Below, in pieces: positions 43,639-53,804 of a stretch of 64,000 nucleotides of DNA. Each line of letters opens with the position of its first letter. Position 1 is the first letter of the stretch. A model generated the notes under the pieces. That model did no database searches. It was not told the origin of the DNA and worked only from the letters and a program-made list of their open reading frames with translations. A program made the position numbers and the translations under genes. Source of the DNA: Anaerobutyricum hallii (GTDB taxonomy: Bacteria; Bacillota; Clostridia; Lachnospirales; Lachnospiraceae). Location of the stretch: contig NZ_LT907978.1 in assembly GCF_900209925.1 (NCBI RefSeq), positions 927,219 through 991,218 on the forward strand, written 5' to 3'.

Positions 43639-45217
43639 TGACATATTCCCTTAAAAGCTGCAGAAGGATAAAAAGGAAAAAATACAGGCATCCGCTGGCA
43701 GCTAGAATATAAAATGCAGGAATCGGCAGAGAAACCGCAGCGATTTCCCAGCATTTTTTTGAAAGAATTCCGCTGATTATCGCAGTAATCACAGGATATA
43801 GAATCGTCTTTTGGGTACAAAAGGAAAAAGGTATCGTGCGATAAATATAATAAATATTTAAAAGAAGCTGAAGGCTGTATCCGGCAAGAAGTCCTAATAA
43901 ATATCCGAAAATTCCTTTGGAAGGAATAAGGAGCAGGATAAAGAAGATTCGGATTCCAACACCGAGAAGATTGTGATAGAGGGTCTGTTTTGTCTTACCA
44001 AATCCGTTTAGAATACTGGATGTCGTTTGTGCCGCATACATAAATGGACAAAGAAGAGAGAAAGAATGAACATATTCTCCGGCTTCTTTACTGTGAAAGA
44101 TTGTTTCTCCAAGTATGGTTCCGTAAATAAGAAAGGCAAACGTGCTGAATATACCGATGAGAATACAAAAGTGCAGGCTGGCAGAAATCGTTTTCTCCAT
44201 TTGCTGGTGTTGTTTTCGGTCATAGGCAGAGGAAATAGCCGGCATAAGCATTACAGATAAAGAGTTTACAATTGTAGCGGGAAAGAACAGGAACGGTAAT
44301 GCCATGCCGGTTAAAGTACCATAAGTTTCTAAAGCATGAGTATAACTTTGGAAAAATATGTTCAACATAAAAGGAATTAACATCGTTTCTAAGCTGCTGA
44401 TCACAGTGAGGCTGAAATGATTGATGGAGATAGGGAGACTAAAAGAAAAAAAGTGAAAGAAAAGCTTTTTTGCCGGGAGAAGAGCAGGCTCAGTTCGATG
44501 GGTATCTGCTCTTTTTTTTGTATTTTTCTTTTTGGAGATTGCGTTCTTATGAAAAAGGGAATTTCTGTTTTCTAAAAAGTATGTACGAAAATAGGCAAGA
44601 ATAGTATAAAATGTAGAAACCCCTTCTCCAAGCACCATTCCCCAGGCTGCAATACGAGCATCGGCACCTAAAATAAAAATGGTAACGGAAAGAAGATAAA
44701 TACTTCCGACGCGGGTAATCTGCTCCACAATCTGACTGACTGCGGGTACAGCAGAGCGGTTCAAACCGATGTAATAGCCATGGAGACAGGCTTTTATGGA
44801 CACAAAGGGAAGAGAGAGTGCTGCGATTTTTAAAGAAGGAGCAGCAGAAGCTTCTTTTAAGACAAATGTACTTAAATAATCAGCACCTTCAAATAAAAAA
44901 AACATTAATATAATAGAAAGAAAAAAAGAGAGAAGGCAGCCGAGTTTTACAAGCCGGTGTGCGTTCTTTTTTTGCCCTTTTGCAAAAAAACGGGAAGTAA
45001 GATTAGAGATTCCAGTCTCAAAGCCATGACAGCATAAAGAAAAACATAGCATATATACTGGGAAAATCAGCTGATAAATTCCAAGTTCTTTTGCACCAAT
45101 CAGATTAGAAAGGAATATTCTGTTATAGAATCCGAGTATTCTAGCGAGAAACCCCGAGAGTGTTAAAATTAATGTTCCGGTAAAGATTGTTTTTTTATAG
45201 GAAGTTTTATATGACAT
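43604..45217 (-). CDS. SpoVB/MurJ-like polysaccharide or lipid flippase (MATE/MOP superfamily)
   Basis: This 537-residue integral membrane protein has about 14 predicted segments, starting with FTGTLILTLSGFLARILGFY. The family blocks LGIYQLIFPVYMLCFSLCCHGFETGISN and SKGIFGYLLGLLAGYSLQLLLN are present. A charged loop of about 25 residues near 225-250 (KKKNTKKRADTHR) splits two halves. Relatives export lipid-linked sugars for cell wall, spore cortex or capsule. Its 3' end overlaps rlmH tail-to-tail. It is divergent from the cysteine desulfurase gene. Confidence 0.88.
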   Translation of the reverse strand: MSYKTSYKKTIFTGTLILTLSGFLARILGFYNRIFLSNLIGAKELGIYQLIFPVYMLCFSLCCHGFETGISNLTSRFFAKGQKKNAHRLVKLGCLLSFFLSIILMFFLFEGADYLSTFVLKEASAAPSLKIAALSLPFVSIKACLHGYYIGLNRSAVPAVSQIVEQITRVGSIYLLSVTIFILGADARIAAWGMVLGEGVSTFYTILAYFRTYFLENRNSLFHKNAISKKKNTKKRADTHRTEPALLPAKKLFFHFFSFSLPISINHFSLTVISSLETMLIPFMLNIFFQSYTHALETYGTLTGMALPFLFFPATIVNSLSVMLMPAISSAYDRKQHQQMEKTISASLHFCILIGIFSTFAFLIYGTILGETIFHSKEAGEYVHSFSLLCPFMYAAQTTSSILNGFGKTKQTLYHNLLGVGIRIFFILLLIPSKGIFGYLLGLLAGYSLQLLLNIYYIYRTIPFSFCTQKTILYPVITAIISGILSKKCWEIAAVSLPIPAFYILAASGCLYFFLFILLQLLREYVTTQLGQSAHIK

Positions 45218-45314
45218 GAAAACACCATAGATAAAGGGTTATTTGATTGTATGCAGAAATAAAAGTATCTATTCAGAAGCAATTCGTAAAGAATGATGGA
45301 AAAGAGGAAAGCCT

Positions 45315-46505
45315 ATGCAGCAGATTTATCTTGATAATGCAGCAACAACACCGGTTCGTCCGGAAGTAGAAGAAGCGATGCAGCCATATTTTTGCGAAAA
45401 ATACGGGAATCCTTCCGGAATATATAAAATGGCATCAGAATGTCGGCAGGCGGTAGAAACGGTCCGCAAACAAATTGGGGAGACGCTGAAAGTATCCGCA
45501 GAAGAAATTTATTTTACATCAGGTGGGACGGAGTCAGATAACTGGGCGATAAAAAGTACAGCACAAAGATTAAAAGAAAAAGGAAAACATATTATTACAA
45601 GTAAAATTGAGCATCATGCAGTATTAAACAGCTGTGCTTATTTAGAAACACAGGGATTTGAAGTGACATATCTTGATGTAGATGAGTGGGGGTGCGTTCG
45701 TTTGGATGCGCTTCAAAGAGCGATACGAAAAGATACGATATTAATTTCTATTATGTACGCTAATAATGAAGTAGGAACAATACAGCCAATCGATCAGATT
45801 GGAAAAATTGCAAAGGAAAATGATATTTTCTTTCATACAGATGCCGTACAGGCATATGGACAGATTCCCATTGATATCAAAAAAGAAAATATACATTTAC
45901 TAAGTGCAAGCGCACATAAATTTAACGGACCAAAAGGGGTGGGATTTCTTTATATAGATAAGCGTGTGCCTGTTATGTCTTATATTCATGGAGGAAAGCA
46001 GGAGAGAAATCATCGGGCAGGAACAGAAAATGTTGCAGGAATTGTCGGTATGGGAAAGGCAGCAGAAATCGCATTTGCCGCACAGAGGGAAAGGGAGAAA
46101 AGAGTGCAGCAGATGAGAGAGTATCTTATGAAGAAACTTTGTGAAGAAATACCGTATTGTCGAATAAACGGAAGTGCTGTGAGGAGATTGCCGGGGAATT
46201 GCAATGTCAGTTTTCAGTTTATAGAGGGAAATGAGTTATTGCTCTTATTAGATGAGAAAAATATATGTGCCTCTGCTGCTTCAGCATGCAGTACGGGAGA
46301 TACCGCTCCTTCTCATGTGCTTACCGCCATGGGGATTCCGGAAAAACTGGCTCGGGGAACATTGCGCCTTACGATCGGTTATCAAAACACGCAGGATGAA
46401 ATCGATTACACGATAAAATGTATCAAAGAAGCAGTAAAAAAACTGAGAGAAAATGCAGAAGATTATCGAATTTACAAAGAAAATTTTCCTTGCAATATGA
46501 TATAA
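45315..46505 (+). CDS. Cysteine desulfurase (NifS/IscS family)
   Basis: This 396-residue PLP enzyme starts IYLDNAATTPVRPEVEEAM. It has HTDAVQAYGQ, Schiff-base Lys202 in SASAHKFNGPKGVGF and the persulfide Cys325 in SAASACSTGD. It releases sulfur from cysteine for Fe-S clusters or tRNA thiolation. No IscU or MnmA gene is adjacent, so the acceptor is not indicated. tRNA-Arg follows 44 nt after the stop. Confidence 0.93.
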   Translation: MQQIYLDNAATTPVRPEVEEAMQPYFCEKYGNPSGIYKMASECRQAVETVRKQIGETLKVSAEEIYFTSGGTESDNWAIKSTAQRLKEKGKHIITSKIEHHAVLNSCAYLETQGFEVTYLDVDEWGCVRLDALQRAIRKDTILISIMYANNEVGTIQPIDQIGKIAKENDIFFHTDAVQAYGQIPIDIKKENIHLLSASAHKFNGPKGVGFLYIDKRVPVMSYIHGGKQERNHRAGTENVAGIVGMGKAAEIAFAAQREREKRVQQMREYLMKKLCEEIPYCRINGSAVRRLPGNCNVSFQFIEGNELLLLLDEKNICASAASACSTGDTAPSHVLTAMGIPEKLARGTLRLTIGYQNTQDEIDYTIKCIKEAVKKLRENAEDYRIYKENFPCNMI

Positions 46506-46525
46506 AATATAGTATTATAAACAGC

Positions 46526-46546
46526 GGAAGTTTTTTATGAACTTCC
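46526..46546 (+). terminator. Stem-loop between the desulfurase gene and the tRNA
   Basis: GGAAGTT (46526-46532) pairs with AACTTCC (46540-46546) around a 7-nt loop. T residues lie in the loop rather than after the stem, so termination is uncertain. Confidence 0.4.
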
Positions 46547-46549
46547 ATT

Positions 46550-46623
46550 GGACCAGTAGCTCAGTTGGATAGAGCAACGGTTTCCGGAACCGTGTGTCGG
46601 GGGTTCGAGTCCCTTCTGGTTCG
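46550..46623 (+). tRNA. tRNA-Arg (anticodon CCG)
   Basis: A complete cloverleaf of 74 nt: acceptor GGACCAG/CTGGTTC, D-arm GCTC/GAGC, anticodon stem ACGGT/ACCGT with loop TTCCGGA (anticodon CCG, reads CGG), T-arm with TTCGAGT, discriminator G. CCA is not encoded. Confidence 0.95.
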
Positions 46624-46654
46624 TTTTTTTTATGCATTTTAATAGAGGAATAAC

Positions 46655-47116
46655 ATGAAGTACGAAGTATATATACAGGAATCTAAGAAGTCACAGAAAT
46701 TCTGTAAGAAAGCAATCGCAGAATATGAGAAACGTCTTAGCCGCTACTGTAAGATTAGTTGTAAGTTTATAAAGAAGGAAAAAGAATGGGAGTCTCTGCT
46801 TGTAAAAGATGCAGGGATGAAGAAGTTCATAGTACAGCCAGGCAAGGCGGAACTTACATCAGAAAGACTGAGTGAACAGATAAAAAATTGGGAAGGTTCC
46901 GGAATAAAGGGAATTATGTTTTTTGTTCCAGAATGGAATGAAGAAATCCTGGCTGATGCTCAGATAAAGAAGGCATCAAAAACAAAACAGCCAATAATAA
47001 TAGAATCTCTGGTTCTCTCAGACTTTACCATGTCTTCTAATATGACAGGTATGGTTCTATATGAGCAGATTTATCGAGGATACCGAATACTCAACAATCA
47101 TCCTTATCATAAGTAA
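46655..47116 (+). CDS. Second RlmH-like SPOUT protein with complete C-terminal tail
   Basis: This 153-residue protein shares the RlmH core layout (YEVYIQESKKSQKFCKKAI, YEKRLSRYCK, IMFFVPEWNEEI, SDFTMSSNMTGMVLYEQIYRGYRI) and ends NNHPYHK, exactly the tail missing from the RlmH at 43186. Its middle is divergent: the GGSLGLS loop of classic RlmH is not recognisable and reads FVPEWNEE. It may be a specialised paralogue. It is transcribed after tRNA-Arg. Confidence 0.78.
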   Translation: MKYEVYIQESKKSQKFCKKAIAEYEKRLSRYCKISCKFIKKEKEWESLLVKDAGMKKFIVQPGKAELTSERLSEQIKNWEGSGIKGIMFFVPEWNEEILADAQIKKASKTKQPIIIESLVLSDFTMSSNMTGMVLYEQIYRGYRILNNHPYHK

Positions 47117-47120
47117 AATA

Positions 47121-47187
47121 AATTACCGGATACTCTATAATATCTCTAGACAGTATTGACAGAGAAATTATAGAGCACCCGGTAATT
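47121..47187. terminator. Long bidirectional terminator hairpin
   Basis: AATTACCGG (47121-47129) pairs with CCGGTAATT (47179-47187), with an inner CTCTATAAT/ATTATAGAG stem. It overlaps the stop codon of the convergent Lrp gene. Confidence 0.75.
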
Positions 47188-47641
47188 ATTCTTTTTCAAG
47201 GTCGTCTGTTTCGATGCCAACTCCTCTTGGGGGAACAGCAGTAGAGAATACGATCTGTGTCTGTGTGTTCCCAAATCTTTGCAGATGTCCGATAAAGGTG
47301 TCTAATTCCATTGTACTTGGAAAGGCTACCTTTAACATGATTGAATATGTACCAGTAACACAGTTGCATTCAAGTACATTTGGACAATCTTTGACATAAG
47401 GATAGAATTCATCCTTTTGTTTTGGGTCTAAAGTCAGATTGATAAATGCAGTAATATGATATCCAAGAGCAACGGGATCAATCGTTGCATGATAGCCGGT
47501 GAGAATGCCGGCTTTTTCCAAATGTTCTATTCTTGTAGAAACAGCAGGAGAAGATAAGAATACTTTCTGTGCAAGATATTTTAAAGGATATCTGGCATTC
47601 TCCTGAAGAAGAGAAAGAATTTTTCTGTCTATTTTATCCAT
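47186..47641 (-). CDS. Lrp/AsnC-family transcriptional regulator
   Basis: This 151-residue protein has an N-terminal helix-turn-helix (MDKIDRKILSLLQENARYPLKYLAQKVFLSS, then AVSTRIEHLEKAGILTGY) and a C-terminal RAM domain for amino acid sensing (HITAFINLTLD, CNCVTGTYSIMLKVAF, GNTQTQIVFST). It lies between the RlmH-like gene and glutamate dehydrogenase on the same strand as the latter. That placement suggests, but does not prove, control of nitrogen metabolism. AGGAGG lies upstream of the ATG. Confidence 0.92.
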   Translation of the reverse strand: MDKIDRKILSLLQENARYPLKYLAQKVFLSSPAVSTRIEHLEKAGILTGYHATIDPVALGYHITAFINLTLDPKQKDEFYPYVKDCPNVLECNCVTGTYSIMLKVAFPSTMELDTFIGHLQRFGNTQTQIVFSTAVPPRGVGIETDDLEKE

Positions 47642-47750
47642 AATATGTTACCTCCAAAAGTGATTAATAATCTCACAAAAGCAAATTCAGTGAAGAGAAA
47701 AGCCGGCGAGAGGATTCTTTCGTAAACCTTAAAATGAAAAAAAGGAAAAC

Positions 47751-47784
47751 AAAAAAGGAGTATTCCTAAACGGAACACTCCTTT
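47751..47784 (-). terminator. Terminator of glutamate dehydrogenase gene
   Basis: Read on the minus strand, AAAGGAGTGTTCC pairs with GGAATACTCCTTT and is followed by a T-run (A residues at 47751-47756 on plus). Confidence 0.85.
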
Positions 47785-47859
47785 GTGTTCTTTGATTATA
47801 TATCATTTGAAAAACGATTTCAAGAAAAAATTTATTTTCAAATAATAATCAGGGAAGAA

Positions 47860-49670
<1,811 letters not shown>

Positions 49671-50723
49671 ATGATAGAAGTAAAAAACTTAGTCAAAGAT
49701 TACGGAAAACACCATGCAGTAAAAGATATCAGTTTTTCCGTACCTGACGGACAGATTGTCGGTCTGCTTGGACCAAACGGTGCAGGAAAGTCTACAACAA
49801 TGAATATAATGACCGGATATATTTCTGCGACTTCTGGTGAAGTGAAAATTGGCGGATATGATATTTTAGAACAGCCCTTACAGGCAAAGAAGTTAATTGG
49901 GTATCTTCCGGAGATTCCTCCTCTGTATGAAGATATGACAGTAGAAGAATATTTGAATTTTATTTGTGATCTTAAGGGAATTCGTAAAAAAACAGAAAAA
50001 GAATCATCGATCAATGAAGTAACAGAAGCGGTAAAGATTTCTGACATGAAAAAGAGACTGATTAAAAATCTTTCCAAAGGATATAAACAAAGAGTAGGAC
50101 TCGCACAGGCACTGATTGGAAATCCACCGCTGTTGATCCTTGATGAGCCGACGGTAGGTCTTGATCCAAACCAGATCATAGAAATTCGTTCTTTGATTAA
50201 GAGTCTGGGCGAAAAGCACACGATTATTTTAAGTTCTCATATTTTATCAGAAGTGAATGCGGTATGTGATTACGTACTTATTATAGATAAGGGAACGTTA
50301 GTTGCAGAAGATACACCAGAGCATTTATCAGAAGATTTTTCAGATACGGACAGTATTATCTTATCGGTAAAAGGAGATAAGGAAAAAGTAGAAAAAGTAT
50401 TAAAAGCTTCAGAATATATTAAAGATTACAAGATTACAGGAGAAAAAGAAGACATCGTTGATGTGCAGGCAAAAACAGCAACAAAAGAGGATATCCGCGA
50501 TAATTTATTCTTTGAATTTGCAGAAGAAAAATTGCCGATCATCAAGATGGAACGAGAAAGTTTATCTCTTGAAGATGTATTCCTGAAACTTACCGGACAG
50601 GATGTGGAAGAAGTAGAATCAGAGGCAAAGAAAGCTTCAGAGCAGATTGAAAAGCAAAGTCATCATGGTTTTTCTTTTAAAAGAAAGAAAAAAGCAGAAG
50701 ACGTAAAAGAGGAGGATAAGTAG
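49671..50723 (+). CDS. Gld/Nos-like ABC exporter ATP-binding protein
   Basis: This 350-residue protein has Walker A GPNGAGKST, LSKGYKQRVGLAQAL in the signature position, Walker B LLILDEPTVGLDPNQ and switch His (SSHILSEV). After the ATPase core (about 1-230) there is a C-terminal regulatory region and a highly charged tail rich in Lys and Glu (about 315-350). It belongs to the CcmA/GldA group of ABC-2 exporters and is followed directly by a permease gene. Confidence 0.9.
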   Translation: MIEVKNLVKDYGKHHAVKDISFSVPDGQIVGLLGPNGAGKSTTMNIMTGYISATSGEVKIGGYDILEQPLQAKKLIGYLPEIPPLYEDMTVEEYLNFICDLKGIRKKTEKESSINEVTEAVKISDMKKRLIKNLSKGYKQRVGLAQALIGNPPLLILDEPTVGLDPNQIIEIRSLIKSLGEKHTIILSSHILSEVNAVCDYVLIIDKGTLVAEDTPEHLSEDFSDTDSIILSVKGDKEKVEKVLKASEYIKDYKITGEKEDIVDVQAKTATKEDIRDNLFFEFAEEKLPIIKMERESLSLEDVFLKLTGQDVEEVESEAKKASEQIEKQSHHGFSFKRKKKAEDVKEEDK

Positions 50724-50724
50724 A

Positions 50725-51591
50725 ATGAAAGCCATTTATTTAAAAGAAATGAGAAGCTATTTTCACTCACTGGCAGCCTATATTTATTTTGCTCTTTTTA
50801 TTGCTGCAACAGGAGTTTATTTTTCAGTAATCTGTATGTCTTACGGGTATACAGACTATTCACAGTACGTATTTTCTAACAGTACGATCTTATATATTGT
50901 TATTGTGCCGATTCTTACTATGCGTTTATTTGCGGAAGAAAAGAAGCAGAGAACAGATCAGCTTTTGTATACTTCCCCGATTCGGCCGGGAAGTATTGTC
51001 CTTGGAAAGTATCTGGCTTCTGTAACATTGCTCGCTATGTCTATGTTAGTAAGCCTTATAGAAGCCGGTGTATTAAGTATGTTTGGAAGTGTAAACTGGA
51101 AAACAGTTCTTACCGGCTGCCTTGGTTACTTCCTTTTAGGCGCCTGCCTGATGGCAGTAGGAATGTTTGTATCTTCTATCACAGATAATCAGATGATCGC
51201 AGCAGCCTTATCCTTTGCAGTAGTTTTATTTTGTATGTTACTTCCGAATATCTCAAATGTTGTACCAGGAAGAGCAAGATATACGTATCTCGTATGTGTG
51301 CTGGCAGTACTTCTTATTGCATGGTTTTTCTATGATGAGACCAAGAACATGAAAATTGCGGCAGGAGCAGGCATTGCCGGTATCGCAGTGATTGGTATTT
51401 TAAGCAAAGTAAAACCTGCGCTGTTTGATAACGGTCTGTCTAAAATCATTGACTGGTTTTCTGTATTGGATCGTTTTAATGACTTTTGCAGTGGAATTTT
51501 AAATGCATCTTCTATTGTATATTACGTATCATTTATTGCAGTATTTTTATTCCTGACAATGCAGGGAATTGAAAAACGCAGATGGAATTAG
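50725..51591 (+). CDS. ABC-2 type permease, GldF-like
   Basis: This 288-residue protein has six or so predicted membrane segments. It starts MKAIYLKEMRSYFHSLAAYIYFALF and contains LTMRLFAEEKKQRTDQLLYTSPIRPGSIVLGKYLA, a block shared with GldF/NosY permeases. It starts 1 nt after the ATPase stop codon, indicating coupling. The cargo is unknown. Confidence 0.88.
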   Translation: MKAIYLKEMRSYFHSLAAYIYFALFIAATGVYFSVICMSYGYTDYSQYVFSNSTILYIVIVPILTMRLFAEEKKQRTDQLLYTSPIRPGSIVLGKYLASVTLLAMSMLVSLIEAGVLSMFGSVNWKTVLTGCLGYFLLGACLMAVGMFVSSITDNQMIAAALSFAVVLFCMLLPNISNVVPGRARYTYLVCVLAVLLIAWFFYDETKNMKIAAGAGIAGIAVIGILSKVKPALFDNGLSKIIDWFSVLDRFNDFCSGILNASSIVYYVSFIAVFLFLTMQGIEKRRWN

Positions 51592-51602
51592 GAGGGCATA
51601 AA

Positions 51603-53024
51603 ATGACAGGGAAAAAGATGAATGCAAAATTAAAAAAAGGTATTTTTTCAGCAGTAGCAGTTGTCGTTCTGATCGCAGCAGTTATTGCAGTCAATATATT
51701 TGTAACAAGTAAAAACTATACAGTAGATGTAACAGCCAATAAAATTTACTCACTTTCAAAACAGACGAAAAAAATAATAAAAGGGTTAGATAAAGAAGTT
51801 ACCATATACGTAGTGAATAAAGAATCCGATGTAAACTCTTCTTATGCACAGGTCTGGAAAGAATATAAGAAAAATTCTACAAAAATAAAATTTGTTTATA
51901 AAGATCCGGATCTGTATCCGAACTTTACAAAGAAATATGTAGATAGCAGTGAAGAAGTTGCAAATGACAGTATGATTATAAAATGTGGTAAGAAATACCG
52001 CTATGTTTCTGCAAATGACTATGTTTCCTACAGTTATGGAAGTGACTACTCCTATTCGGCAGATTCTCTTCAGTTAGAAAGTCTTACAACAGAGGCAATT
52101 AATTATGTTATTTCAGATTCCACACCGGTAATCTATACGTTAAGCGGACATTCAGAACAAAGTTTTGATTCAAGTACGACAAGTAGTTTTGAGGGAGACA
52201 ATTACTCTGTAAAAACACTGAATCTTCTCACAGAACAGAAAGTACCGGAGGATTGTTCAATCCTGCTCATCAATGGTGCGCAAAAAGATATCACAAAAGA
52301 TGAGCTTAAGATGATTAAAACTTATATGAAAAACGGTGGAAAGATGTATGTATTCTTAGATGCGAGAGTAGAGAATCTTACAAACTTATACAGCCTGCTT
52401 CAATCATATAATGTAGAACCACAGAAAGGTGTTGTGGTAGAAAGCGATGCAAGTAAATATACACAATATCCAATTTATCTGCTGCCGACGATTGAAAGTT
52501 CCGATGCAACTTCTGCACAGTATAACAGCAATGTTTATGTCCTTGCTCCAAGTGCAAAAGGTTTAAAAGATATCACAGAAAAGAATGCAAAGAAGGATTC
52601 TTCTGCATCCGATTACACAGTAACTTCATTACTTTCCACAAGTGATGGCGCTTATTCCAAGGTAGATACATCAAGTTCCACATTAAATAAAGAAAAGAAA
52701 GATATCAGCGGTCCATTTGACATCTCTGTAGCGGTATCTGATTCTACCGGTGGAAGAATGATCGTAACTGGATGTACGAACATGCTGCTTCAAGATATTG
52801 ATCAGGCAGTCAGTGGGGCCAATACGGACTTTGTATTAAATGGTGTGAATTATCTTGCAGAACAAAAGAGTAAGATATCGATCAGAGCAAAGAGCTTAAA
52901 AACAGAGAATGCAGTCGTACCGGCATTTAACCAGAAAGCAACATTGATTATGACAGTATTTGTGATTCCACTGGTAATACTTGCAATCGGAATCGGTATT
53001 GTGATAAAAAGAAGAAAACTTTAA
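51603..53024 (+). CDS. GldG-like membrane-anchored ABC-associated protein
   Basis: This 473-residue protein has an N-terminal membrane segment (about 14-36), a large outer domain, and a C-terminal membrane segment (about 445-468) followed by KRRKL. The outer domain has YSLSKQTKKIIKGLDKEVTIYVV and VIYTLSGHSEQSF, typical of the GldG / DUF-type ABC auxiliary proteins with a thiamin-phosphate-like fold. I use ATG 51603 after AGGAGG; an upstream ATG at 51582 overlaps the permease gene. The stop is 5 nt before a repeat element. Confidence 0.85.
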   Translation: MTGKKMNAKLKKGIFSAVAVVVLIAAVIAVNIFVTSKNYTVDVTANKIYSLSKQTKKIIKGLDKEVTIYVVNKESDVNSSYAQVWKEYKKNSTKIKFVYKDPDLYPNFTKKYVDSSEEVANDSMIIKCGKKYRYVSANDYVSYSYGSDYSYSADSLQLESLTTEAINYVISDSTPVIYTLSGHSEQSFDSSTTSSFEGDNYSVKTLNLLTEQKVPEDCSILLINGAQKDITKDELKMIKTYMKNGGKMYVFLDARVENLTNLYSLLQSYNVEPQKGVVVESDASKYTQYPIYLLPTIESSDATSAQYNSNVYVLAPSAKGLKDITEKNAKKDSSASDYTVTSLLSTSDGAYSKVDTSSSTLNKEKKDISGPFDISVAVSDSTGGRMIVTGCTNMLLQDIDQAVSGANTDFVLNGVNYLAEQKSKISIRAKSLKTENAVVPAFNQKATLIMTVFVIPLVILAIGIGIVIKRRKL

Positions 53025-53051
53025 ATCCTGATTTGTAGATTTCGTGTAGAC

Positions 53052-53168
53052 GAAAAAAGAAAGAATACCATATCCCATCTGCTCTGTAGTCGCTGCATTT
53101 AAGATGCTCATCTGCATCTTAAACACGCTCCGAAGCCGCATCTGGGATATGGTATTCTTTCTTTTTTT
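53052..53168. repeat. Family-1 hairpin, copy 4
   Basis: A 26-bp inverted repeat with one terminal mismatch (53052-53077 with 53143-53168) and a private middle AAGAATACCATATCCCA. The central stem is TTTAAGATGC/GCATCTTAAA. It is probably the terminator of the Gld-like operon. Confidence 0.8.
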
Positions 53169-53553
53169 TATCTAATCTAAATCTACAGTTGGTAAGAATG
53201 GGGATTTTCCAGAAGATTATGACTTTTCGAGAAATTAAATTCAAAAGAGCTGACATTTAAGTTGTTGTATATACATGGAATTTAGTTATATTAGAAATCG
53301 TAGACTTTTGGACAATCCCCTTGTTTTTTAACTGAGTTGTGGGATGAGGTTAGAAAGCCGCTGGTTTTTTGAGGAAAAATGAAGTATTTAGCGTAACGGA
53401 ACAAAATCAAACTTATAAGAATTCGCTTTTTTTTAGAAATCTCAATGCAATTCAGCAACATACAACAATTTGAATGTCAACTCTTTAGAATTTAATCCCA
53501 TGGAAATCCACAACCTTCGCGAGAATCCCCATTCCCGCGAACTTGAATAGTCA

Positions 53554-53670
53554 GAAAAAAGAAAAAATGCCCTATCCCAGATGCGGCTTGGGAGAGTAGT
53601 TAAGATGCGGACGAGCATCTTAACTACAGCGATTACAGAGCAGATGGGATAGGGCATTTTTTCTTTTTTC
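53554..53670. repeat. Family-1 hairpin, copy 5 (inverted)
   Basis: A perfect 26-bp inverted repeat (53554-53579 with 53645-53670) with a private middle AAAATGCCCTATCCCA. The central stem is GTTAAGATGC/GCATCTTAAC. Confidence 0.8.
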
Positions 53671-53804
53671 GTCTATACAAAATCAATCTATAAATCTTTA
53701 TGTAATCTTAATATGGTAGTCGATATATTTATACTATCTTTGAATGCGGACATATATAATGAGGGGAAACATGCCGGATGAAATAGTAATAACAGGAGGG
53801 ATTT

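Larger units (their letters stand above)
53030..53696. mobile_element. Composite hairpin element 2 (two family-1 units head-to-head)
   Basis: A 667-bp non-coding element. The left end is GATTTGTAGATTT (53030-53042), and the right end is a near-inverse (53685-53696, one mismatch) with 4 extra bases further in. Hairpin units lie at 53052-53168 and 53554-53670. The interior shares blocks with element 1, including 53365-53425 versus 30518-30580. The left end is 5 nt after the GldG-like stop codon. Apart from about 100 further AT-rich bases, nothing else is visible in the 53025-53804 gap. Confidence 0.65.

Noticed and set aside
49671-53024. Gliding motility system
   Set aside because: The three proteins resemble GldA, GldF and GldG, but none of the other gld genes are here and the rest of the window is Firmicute-like. 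An exporter of unknown cargo is safer.
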